Shown: positions 1 through 6,588 of the stretch, piece by piece
Layout of the letters: every line of letters starts with the position of its first letter
Position numbering within the stretch: position 1 is the stretch's first letter
From: an uncultured Bacteroidaceae bacterium
Lineage (GTDB): Bacteria; Bacteroidota; Bacteroidia; Bacteroidales; Bacteroidaceae
DNA length: 44,711 nucleotides
Direction of reading: 5' to 3'
NCBI GenBank assembly: GCA_934426255.1
Contig: CAKRYD010000021.1
Location: 1 to 44,711 of the forward strand
Program-made: the position numbers and the translations under genes
Notes under the pieces: model-generated
Seen by the model: the letters and a program-made list of their open reading frames with translations, nothing else
Database searches by the model: none
Told to the model about the DNA's origin: nothing

Positions 1-470
1 CTTTAGAGACCACGTTCAAGAGCTTGCAGATACGCTCGCAGTATCGCTCTTTTCATATGTTCATAGAAGAATTGGAGCAGAATTTGTTTCCAACGGCTCA
101 GTTTGAACTTGTCAAGATGCTGATAGGACTATTGAAGAATGTCGGAGCGAAATCTACCGGTTATGAAAGTTCTGTGTTCCTGACCACACACAGTCCGTAT
201 GTGCTGACAGCATTGAATGTGATGATGCTGGTATCTGTGGCTTATGAGAAATCACCGGATAGGGTGAAAGCTTTAGGATTGGAAAGCTATGTTCTTCCTA
301 AAACCTCTTTTTCAGCCTATTGTATAAAAGACGGGCGTTTTGAGAGTATAGTTGACGAAGAATACCACTTTATCAAAGGGGATTTTCTGGATTCAGTGTC
401 AGAGTTGGTGGATCAGTATACTTACCAATTAAATTCCATAATCTATGGCGGTTCTGACGGAAAGGCTTGA
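1..470 (+). CDS. AAA family ATPase, C-terminal part (5' end outside window)
   Basis: The reading frame is open to the left edge, so only about the last 156 residues are present. An acidic Walker B-like segment, FIEELEQNLFP, is followed by an H-loop-like TTHSPYVLT, the order expected in SMC/ABC-type AAA ATPases (AAA_15/AAA_21) found in many bacterial defence and nuclease-associated systems. The Walker A part must lie upstream. A TTG at 24 is not a convincing start, because the preceding codons continue the protein (LETTFKS). The 3' end overlaps the next gene by 26 bp, which suggests translational coupling and a shared function. The exact family is not determinable from this fragment. The ATPase class is well supported and the defence role is inference. 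Confidence 0.75.
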   Translation, partial: LETTFKSLQIRSQYRSFHMFIEELEQNLFPTAQFELVKMLIGLLKNVGAKSTGYESSVFLTTHSPYVLTALNVMMLVSVAYEKSPDRVKALGLESYVLPKTSFSAYCIKDGRFESIVDEEYHFIKGDFLDSVSELVDQYTYQLNSIIYGGSDGKA

Positions 471-939
471 TGCTTATGAAGGACAGCCCGAGCTGGGTTG
501 GTACAAAAGAAAAAGTATCTCTGTCAGTGAACGCGGACAGAAATATACAGCCAAATTCTCGAAAGAAATTTTGTCAGCGGTGTATGCGATAGATGGTGGA
601 ATTATAAAAGACATTAATGTCATAAAGTGTGACAAGCTGATATTGCTTGATGTTGGAGAGCATAAGCTTTTGGAACTGTTTGTCGAATTAAAGGGTGGAA
701 ATATACAGCATGCGATTGAACAGGTGAAAGCTACGTTGAGGAATCCTTTGTTTAAAGATGCTTCAGTGATTGAGAGGCAGGCAAGAATAATAGGTCGTAA
801 GATACCAAGCAATACGGGTAATTCGATAACTGAGCGGGCAAAGAAGAACTTCTTGGTAAAATTTAATTGCAGATTGGAATTTAAGACCGCTCCGGCAGTA
901 GAGACTCTTTCTGTGAATTATTTGAATCAATACAAGTGA
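445..939 (+). CDS. Small PD-(D/E)XK nuclease-like protein paired with the AAA ATPase
   Basis: This is a 164-residue protein without signal peptide or membrane segment. A central stretch reads C62-D63-KLILLD, then about 12 residues later FVE81-L-K83-GG, followed by an alpha-helical AIEQ (Q93). Acidic residue, E-x-K and a downstream Q on a helix is the layout of a PD-(D/E)XK nuclease core. The start ATG at 445 lies inside the upstream ATPase gene (26 bp overlap), so the two are probably made together. An ATPase followed by a small nuclease is a common architecture of anti-phage modules. I do not recognise a named family. The nuclease assignment rests on motif reading only, and a non-catalytic partner protein remains possible. 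Confidence 0.55.
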   Translation: MAVLTERLDAYEGQPELGWYKRKSISVSERGQKYTAKFSKEILSAVYAIDGGIIKDINVIKCDKLILLDVGEHKLLELFVELKGGNIQHAIEQVKATLRNPLFKDASVIERQARIIGRKIPSNTGNSITERAKKNFLVKFNCRLEFKTAPAVETLSVNYLNQYK

Positions 940-1143
940 TGCAATAAATCCTCGTTCGAGTGGCGGCATGAGTGCAGAGCGATACTGCAACGGGGAACTT
1001 TTTCATTAACTCATTTGCTATTCGCATTGTGTATGAGTAGCGATTTTTAGCACTTTTATTTAAAGGTCGAGATGCTATATACCTGTAGGCGTGGTTTGAA
1101 TCATGCTGATGGTTTATATATCTATCTAAATCTTAATAACGTA

Positions 1144-1842
1144 ATGTATTTATTTGGAGCAAGCGGCCATGGTAAGGTCGTTAAGGAAATTGTTGAAGCT
1201 AATGGCGGAGCTGTCGATGCTTTTATCGACGACAATCCCGATGCCTGCGAGTGTGGCGGCTGCCCCGTGCTGCACGATGCAGCAGGGCTTTCGCCCATGA
1301 TTGTGAGCATAGGCGTGAACAGAATACGCAAGATGATTGTGGAACGGTTGAAGGCCGACAATTCTTCTATCACATTTGGCACGGCCATTCATCCCCGGGC
1401 TACTGTTTCACCTTCGGCAAGGATTGGTGAGGGAACGGTCGTTGTGCCCGGTGCCGTCATCAATGCCGATGCCGTGATAGGCAGGCATTGTATCATTAAT
1501 ACGGGGGCTACGGTTGGCCACGATTGTGTAATCGAGGACTATTGCCACATAGCTCCCGGTGCGCACGTCAGTGGCGGTACGCATGTGGGTGAAGGTACTT
1601 GGGTCGGTGTCGGTTCGTCGGTGATTCAATGCCGGAATATCGGCAGGAACTGCATGATTGGTGCCGGAAGCGTGGTGGTCAGAGACATACCCGATAATGT
1701 GACTGCCTATGGTTGTCCTGCGAAGGTGGCAATAAAGGATGAAGAAAAGAATATGAATAAAAAGAAGTCGATGAATGTTTATTCACTTGGGGGGGGGGTA
1801 ATTTTGATGCCTGCACCCGTAATGTTGCGTAACGCCGTGTAA
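1144..1842 (+). CDS. NeuD/PglD-family sugar O/N-acetyltransferase (left-handed beta helix)
   Basis: The product is about 232 residues. It begins MYLFGASGHGKVV, the nucleotide-like N-terminal fold typical of NeuD/PglD proteins, and continues with hexapeptide repeats (about residues 83-185). These include GATVGHD with H126, equivalent by position to the catalytic His of PglD, and the closing GAGSVVVRDIP..GCPAK. The family transfers acetyl from acetyl-CoA to an amino-sugar (PglD) or to sialic acid (NeuD) in surface-glycan synthesis. I chose ATG 1144 over the upstream 1072 start because the family starts at this MYLFGA motif. The family domain is complete by about residue 195. The remainder is a lysine-rich tail running through a G10 tract at codons 216-218 and ending 14 codons later, so tail length depends on tract length. 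Confidence 0.88.
   Translation: MYLFGASGHGKVVKEIVEANGGAVDAFIDDNPDACECGGCPVLHDAAGLSPMIVSIGVNRIRKMIVERLKADNSSITFGTAIHPRATVSPSARIGEGTVVVPGAVINADAVIGRHCIINTGATVGHDCVIEDYCHIAPGAHVSGGTHVGEGTWVGVGSSVIQCRNIGRNCMIGAGSVVVRDIPDNVTAYGCPAKVAIKDEEKNMNKKKSMNVYSLGGGVILMPAPVMLRNAV
1789..1798 (+). repeat. G10 homopolymer tract in the tail of the acetyltransferase
   Basis: Ten consecutive G residues are followed by TAA. With ten, the frame reads GGG then VILMPAPV and stops at 1842. With nine, the TAA becomes an immediate stop. With eight or eleven, a third short tail ends at the TAA at about 1830. The tract therefore changes only the C-terminal tail, not the catalytic domain. Confidence 0.85.
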
Positions 1843-1927
1843 AAATTTTAGAGAGGATGTTGCAGTATCTCCATGCCGGTTTGCAATTGTCGGGTTGTAT
1901 ATTATGAAAACACTGCCGATAATTGTA

Positions 1928-2006
1928 AAACCAAGTCTTGATTCTTAGTAATCAAGTCTTGGTTTTTAAGAATCAGGACTTGGTTTATATTGACCAAGAC
2001 TTGGTC
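1928..2006. repeat. Cluster of CCAAGtCTTGG palindromic units in the 1843-2183 gap
   Basis: The 341-bp gap between the acetyltransferase and the epimerase has no supported gene. It holds a 20-nt inverted repeat (1928-1947 with 1967-1986, one mismatch). The loop carries a further copy of the unit ATCAAGTCTTGG, and a perfect small palindrome, GACCAAGACTTGGTC, lies at 1992-2006. Four copies of the same unit in both orientations occur in under 80 bp. It could be a terminator/attenuator between glycan genes, a protein-binding array or a REP-like palindromic element. Confidence 0.7.
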
Positions 2007-2183
2007 CTATAAAATACAAGGGTAAAAGTGCAAACAGAAAAGGAGCGGCTGCAATAAATCACGACACTATTTGGAAAAAGCTCAGGAAAGATATCTTGTT
2101 ACACAATGCATTGTTGTTAGCAAAGTTTTACGACATGGCGAAAATGCATTGCTCCAACAGATGAATTTTAAAATAAAATATAG

Positions 2184-3194
2184 ATGAAACAGAAAGTTGT
2201 GGTTTTTGGTGCTACAGGAAATCTGGGTGCCTATATCTCTTTGCATTTGCATGAGGAAGGTTACGATGTGATTGCTGTGGGGCATAGAATAAGCGATAAT
2301 GGCTTTTTCACGGATAGGGGCATGAGCTATTATTCCGTTGATATTGAAGACAGGAAATCGTTTGATGTTTTGCCAACTCATGGCATATATGCAGTCGCTC
2401 ATTTTGCAAGTTCTTTGCCTTCGCGCTATGCTTATGATCCTGTCGATTTGTTTGAATCGATAACGATAGGAACGTTGAATGTATTGGAATGGATGAAAAG
2501 TATAGGGTGTAAGAAAATAGTTTTTCCCCAGACGCCTTCAGACATGGCAAAGTATCATAACAATGGGAGCGTCATACCATGTGATGCTCCGCGTCATTTT
2601 CCTTTGACGGGAGATCATTCCGTTTATACGATAGCCAAGAATGCGGCCGTGGATTTGATGGAGCATTTCCAGGCAGAGTTTGGCTTTCAATTCTTTGCCT
2701 TGCGTTTTTTTACCATATACCAATACCATCCAAATCCCTACCATTATGCAAATTATAAGCGTCGCATGATGCCTTACCGTATGCTGATGGACAGGGCAAG
2801 CCGTAGTCTTCCAATAGAAATTTGGGGGGGGTACAAAAAGGCAAAGGAAATGGTATATATAAAGGATTTTGTCCGTCTTGTGCAAGCCTGCATAGAGTCG
2901 GATAAACCGGGCGGATGCTATAACTGCGGCAATGGCTGGCAGGTTTCCCTCGAAGAGCAGATTAAGGGAATTATAGAAGTGTTTTCACCGAAAGACAATC
3001 CGTCTCCGATTGTTTATTGTCCCGAAAAACCTGACCCGTTGCAGAATGCGTTCGACATGACCAAGACATTTGCAGACTTTCCTTCGTACAGGCCGAGATA
3101 TAGCTACATTGATTGGTTGCGTGACTTCAAGCACGAAATGGAAACCGAGCCGATGGCACAACTGTGGGGAACTAAAGATGACTATAAGGAGTGA
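2184..3194 (+). CDS. NAD-dependent epimerase/dehydratase (extended SDR)
   Basis: The 336-residue protein has the Rossmann motif VFGATGNLGAY at residues 7-17 and the catalytic Y148-xxx-K152 pair (YTIAK), so it is an extended short-chain dehydrogenase acting on a nucleotide-activated sugar. The precise sugar cannot be read from the sequence. It sits 7 bp upstream of the sugar transferase, so both are probably co-transcribed for surface-glycan precursor synthesis. Codons 214-216 (WGG) are encoded by T followed by a G8 tract at 2824-2831. The frame is intact here, but a change of one G would truncate the protein before its last 120 residues. Confidence 0.88.
   Translation: MKQKVVVFGATGNLGAYISLHLHEEGYDVIAVGHRISDNGFFTDRGMSYYSVDIEDRKSFDVLPTHGIYAVAHFASSLPSRYAYDPVDLFESITIGTLNVLEWMKSIGCKKIVFPQTPSDMAKYHNNGSVIPCDAPRHFPLTGDHSVYTIAKNAAVDLMEHFQAEFGFQFFALRFFTIYQYHPNPYHYANYKRRMMPYRMLMDRASRSLPIEIWGGYKKAKEMVYIKDFVRLVQACIESDKPGGCYNCGNGWQVSLEEQIKGIIEVFSPKDNPSPIVYCPEKPDPLQNAFDMTKTFADFPSYRPRYSYIDWLRDFKHEMETEPMAQLWGTKDDYKE
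2824..2831 (+). repeat. G8 homopolymer tract inside the epimerase gene (in frame)
   Basis: Eight G residues are followed by TAC, encoding W214-G-G-Y. The context T-G(n)-TAC matches that of the decarboxylase tract at 3990. The current length keeps the gene in frame. Confidence 0.8.
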
Positions 3195-3201
3195 ATAGAA
3201 T

Positions 3202-3822
3202 ATGTATGAAAGATATGTAAAACGCTTGCTTGATATATCCATCGTTGTGTGCGTGTTGTTGGTGATATGGCCTTTTTTGTTATTGGTCTCATTTTTATTG
3301 TGGATATTCAATGACGGTGCAGGAGTGTTTTTTACGCAGGAACGTCCCGGATATAAAGGACGAACATTTAAGATAATCAAGTTCAAGACAATGAATGAAA
3401 AGAAAGGTCCTGACGGAAAACTTCTTCCCGATGTTCAACGGATAACAAAATTCGGATCGCTTGTGCGCAGTTTGAGTATTGACGAGCTGCCGCAACTCAT
3501 CAATGTGCTGAAAGGTGACATGTCAATCATCGGTCCTCGTCCTTTGCTGACGGAATATCTTCCGCTATACAGCGAGGAACAGGCAAGAAGGCATGATGTG
3601 CGCCCCGGTATTACGGGCTGGGCGCAATGTCACGGACGGAACAATCTCACGTGGACAAAGAAGTTTGAGCTTGACGTATGGTATGTAGATCATGTGTCTT
3701 TTATGACGGATTGTCGGATTGTCTGGACTACAGCGATGAAAGTGCTTAGGCGTGCAGATATAGAAAACAATAACATAGATGGAAAGAAATATACAATGCC
3801 GCTGTTCGATGGCAAAAATTGA
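3202..3822 (+). CDS. PglC/WcaJ-type sugar-phosphate transferase initiating glycan assembly
   Basis: The 206-residue protein belongs to the bacterial sugar transferase family (PF02397). It has one N-terminal hydrophobic segment (about residues 12-35), then FFTQERPGYKGRTF, the catalytic Asp-Glu pair D94-E95 in SIDELPQLINVL, IGPRPLL and RPGITGWAQ. The short single-helix form is the monotopic phosphoglycosyl transferase type, which moves a sugar-1-phosphate from a UDP-sugar to undecaprenyl phosphate at the inner membrane, the first step of a capsule, O-antigen or protein-linked glycan. It lies 7 bp after the epimerase and overlaps the decarboxylase start by 14 bp, so the three are probably one transcription unit. 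No poly-G tract occurs in it, unlike its neighbours. Confidence 0.92.
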   Translation: MYERYVKRLLDISIVVCVLLVIWPFLLLVSFLLWIFNDGAGVFFTQERPGYKGRTFKIIKFKTMNEKKGPDGKLLPDVQRITKFGSLVRSLSIDELPQLINVLKGDMSIIGPRPLLTEYLPLYSEEQARRHDVRPGITGWAQCHGRNNLTWTKKFELDVWYVDHVSFMTDCRIVWTTAMKVLRRADIENNNIDGKKYTMPLFDGKN

Positions 3823-5013
3823 CAATAGCGCGGATTTGGAGACACCTTGTTTTATTCTTGATGTCAAAGAGCTGGAACGTAGTTTTAAGGGCTTTCATGA
3901 GGCTTTGGCATCGCACTTTAAGGATGTGGTTGTCGGCTATTCCGTAAAGACCAATTCTACACCCTATTGTATGCAAAAAATCCTAAAATGGGGGGGGGGT
4001 ACGCAGAGGTGGTTTCACATGACGAATATGAATTGGCTGTACTTTGCGGCTTTCGTCCGGCCCAAATAATTTACAATGGTCCCATGAAAAGCAAGGAAAC
4101 ATTTTTGGATGCAGTAAGAAATGGGGCAATTGTAAATATCGAAACCAAGCGTGAGCTTCATTGGCTTGAAGAGCTGGAACCGGAAGCAGAAAATAATTAC
4201 AAGGTTGGCATCAGGTTGAATATAAACATCAGCAGTGTTTCACCTGAAGATGCAGACGGCGACAACGATAACAGTCGGTTCGGATTTTCCGATGAAACAG
4301 GAGAATTTATCGATGCCATCGAATTCATAGCGGCTTTGCCTAATGTTGAACTTGCAGGCCTCCATATACACAGGACGGCTCATAGCCGTAGCGTGAGATT
4401 CTATGAAAATTCGGTAAGATATGCCTGTGGCATAATCAAGAAATATAATCTGGATGTAGAGTATTTGGATGTAGGAGGCGGTTTTTTCGGAATTTTTTCC
4501 GGCAAGCCGACTTACCGGCAGTATAGTGATGCGTTTTACAGAATATTGAACGAGAACGGACTTGCGGATTTGCGTATCATTGTCGAACCGGGCAATGCTC
4601 TTGTTGCTTCATGTTTTTCTTTTTTGAGCGAAGTGATAGATACCAAGCAGGTGGAGCCTGATAGCTGGTTTATCACTACTGACGGAAGCAGAAACGACAT
4701 TGATCCTTTTTTCAAAAAATCAAGTTACTTTGCCGAAGAGATACGTCAGCACAATACGCCATGCGTAAAAAAGCAGATTGTTTCCGGATGCACATGCTTG
4801 GAATACGACAGACTCTTCACGTTGGAGGACAAACAGCTGTTGAGTGTGGGTGACAGAATCCTATACCGCAATGTCGGTGCTTATACGATGAGCCTTACAC
4901 CTTTGTTTATCCGTTATTTTCCCAATGTATATGTTTCGGAAAGCAATGGATATAAGCTTGTCCGTGAAAAATGGACGGCAAAAGAATTCCTACAAAAAAC
5001 TTCAATCAAATAA
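3809..5013 (+). CDS. PLP-dependent decarboxylase (LysA/Orn-DAP-Arg family), frameshifted at a G10 tract
   Basis: This is one gene split by a poly-G tract. The first frame starts at ATG 3809, overlapping the sugar transferase, and carries ETPCFILDV and the PLP lysine K47 in GYSVKTN, but leaves frame at codon 61 and stops at 4069. From 4000 the alternate frame resumes the family exactly: YAEVVSHDEYELA, SRFGF, AGLHIHR, LDVGGGFFG, IVEPGNALVA, the active-site-like VSGCTC and NVGAYTMSLTPLFI. With eight or eleven G residues the product would be about 400 aa, the normal length for group IV decarboxylases. Everything outside the tract is intact, so this looks like a phase-OFF gene rather than a decayed one. 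The substrate is unknown. The ATP-grasp gene follows 13 bp later, suggesting a joint step adding an amine to the glycan. Confidence 0.85.
3990..3999 (+). repeat. G10 homopolymer tract disrupting the decarboxylase frame
   Basis: Ten G residues lie between T (codon 61, W) and TAC. With ten, the frame shifts to TQRWFH and stops at 4069. With eight or eleven, it reads W-G(2/3)-YAEVVS as the family requires. It is the third tract of eight or more G residues within 2.2 kb. Confidence 0.88.
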
Positions 5014-5026
5014 TCCCATAATTTAA

Positions 5027-6028
5027 ATGGACAATATTTTATTTTGCAGTGTCGGCCGGAGAGCCAAACTGTTGATGGATTTTCGCAAGTCTATGGATGG
5101 CTGCGGAAAAATCATTGCTACGGATTCAAGTCCTGTGGCTCCTGCACTTTTTTTCGCAGACGAGACTTATCTGGTGCCCCGTATAGATGCACCGGATTAT
5201 TTTGGCAAACTGCTCGAAATCTGTGGCAAAAGTGAAGTGAGAGCAATTACTACCGTGATAGATCCCGAAATTGAAATACTTGCAAGCCATCGAAAGGAGC
5301 TTGTAGCTAAAGATATATTGCCTCTTTGTCCGGCAGATTGGACGGCTCATCTGTGTTTTGACAAGTATGAGATGTTCAAGCATTTGCGTTCAAAAGGCGT
5401 GAGAACGGTTCTCACATATAATTCTCTTGAGGGGCTGAAAGATGGGATAGCTAAAGGAGAGATTTCGTTTCCGGTATTTATGAAGCCGGTGTCCGGCAGT
5501 GGAAGTGTGGGAATCGGAAAGGTTGAAAGTTGGGAATCGGCAGAGGAAAAATTTAATGACGGAAAGTTCAAGTATATCATTCAGGAAATGATGACAGGTG
5601 GAGACTGCGATGCGGATGTATATGTCGATTGTTTGAGTCACAAGCCTGTAGCGATATTTAGTAAGAATAAGATAGAGAGCCGTATTGGCGGTGCAAGCAA
5701 AACCATATCGTTCAAAGACCCGAAACTTTTTGATTTCATAGAACAGGTTTGTTCCGTATTGGAATTGAATGGCCCCTGCGATATGGATTTTTTCAAGAAG
5801 GATGGTGAATACTACCTTTCGGAAATCAATCCTCGTTTTGGAGGGGCTTATCTCCATGCGTATGGTGCAGGTGTTGACTTTGTCAAGCTGATTCTTAATA
5901 ATATGCATGGCATAGAAAACAAATCAGTCATAGGGCAGTATGATGAGGATATTATCATGATGATGTATGACGATGTTGTGATTACTCGTAAGTCTGATTT
6001 GATGTCTGATTCCTTTCAGTTGCTATAG
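5027..6028 (+). CDS. ATP-grasp carboxylate-amine/thiol ligase-like protein
   Basis: This is a 333-residue ATP-grasp protein of the carbamoyl-phosphate-synthase-like group. The N-terminal part (FCSVGRRAKLL, residues 6-16) resembles the PreATP-grasp fold, PVFMKPVSGSGSVGIGKV (about 150-167) is the ATP-clamping loop, and DMDFFK plus SEINPRFGGAYLHAYGAG is the metal/ATP site. The family joins a carboxylate to an amine through an acyl-phosphate. It starts 13 bp after the decarboxylase inside the glycan cluster. I infer that the decarboxylase makes or trims an amine or amino acid and this enzyme couples it to a sugar acid or precursor. Substrates are not visible in the sequence. Confidence 0.85.
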   Translation: MDNILFCSVGRRAKLLMDFRKSMDGCGKIIATDSSPVAPALFFADETYLVPRIDAPDYFGKLLEICGKSEVRAITTVIDPEIEILASHRKELVAKDILPLCPADWTAHLCFDKYEMFKHLRSKGVRTVLTYNSLEGLKDGIAKGEISFPVFMKPVSGSGSVGIGKVESWESAEEKFNDGKFKYIIQEMMTGGDCDADVYVDCLSHKPVAIFSKNKIESRIGGASKTISFKDPKLFDFIEQVCSVLELNGPCDMDFFKKDGEYYLSEINPRFGGAYLHAYGAGVDFVKLILNNMHGIENKSVIGQYDEDIIMMMYDDVVITRKSDLMSDSFQLL

Positions 6029-6102
6029 GGGCCGACAGTTTCTCTTTAAAAGGCTTTAACTGTATTAAGAACGTTGGTGCCAATTACAGCATGTAGTATG
6101 GA

Positions 6103-6408
6103 TTACGGCTTTTGTTGCTTTGCTTCTCTTATAGCTTTGATTTCTGAATTGATTTCTTCCAAAGTCATTTCCGTGCCGATTTGTGTTTCTGCTTCTTGGC
6201 GTAGTTCACCGAAAGCTTCAAGTGCCTTTATCCTGAGATTGTTTTCCGGGTCAGCTGATATGATAAAAGGTATTTTTCGGTAACGTATGACTGTACGAAC
6301 AAAGATGTTGATGGCGGTGTTTGCACTCATGCCGAATTGTGCGCATAGTTCATCGAATAGAGCTTTCTGCTGGTTGTCCAAACGGACAGTCATGGAGGTT
6401 TGTGCCAT
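6103..6408 (-). CDS. RelB/DinJ-family antitoxin, no toxin partner nearby
   Basis: This is a 101-residue protein. The N-terminal MAQTSMTVRLDNQQKALFDEL plus FGMSANTAINIFVRTVIR is the ribbon-helix-helix DNA-binding domain typical of RelB/DinJ antitoxins, followed by the family IPFIIS segment and a charged C-terminal helix that would wrap a RelE/YafQ toxin. No toxin-sized ORF follows it on the minus strand before the ATP-grasp gene, nor precedes it. It sits opposite to and between two glycan genes and has its own promoter-like box. Either the toxin was lost or the protein now serves as a stand-alone regulator. The family call is firm and the role is open. Confidence 0.82.
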   Translation of the reverse strand: MAQTSMTVRLDNQQKALFDELCAQFGMSANTAINIFVRTVIRYRKIPFIISADPENNLRIKALEAFGELRQEAETQIGTEMTLEEINSEIKAIREAKQQKP

Positions 6409-6442
6409 AATTTTTGTGTTTAAGTAAAGTATGAATATGATG

Positions 6443-6474
6443 CAAATTTACGGCATTATGACGTATTACGCAAG
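6443..6474 (-). promoter_or_regulatory. Bacteroidota-type promoter for the RelB-like gene
   Basis: On the minus strand a -33-like CTTG (6471-6474) is separated by 20 nt from a perfect TAnnTTTG -7 box, TAAATTTG (6443-6450), about 35 nt ahead of the start codon. Spacing and -7 box fit the Bacteroides primary sigma consensus. Confidence 0.5.
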
Positions 6475-6588
6475 GTGAAAGTGCCGGATTTTATAGTGCA
6501 TGAAGTAATAGAATTCGTAAAAACGAAATTATCCAAGGAAATAATTGCTGAAAATAGAAATCAAGTTGAACTAATTATAATATAAACA

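Noticed and set aside
474..990. Minus-strand ORFs opposite the nuclease-like gene
   Set aside because: They are low-complexity shadows of the plus-strand gene with no motif; the plus-strand frame has a coherent nuclease-like pattern and overlaps the ATPase gene in operon fashion.
1928..2006. CRISPR-like array
   Set aside because: The units are about 11 nt, in alternating orientation, with no regular spacers and no cas genes nearby.
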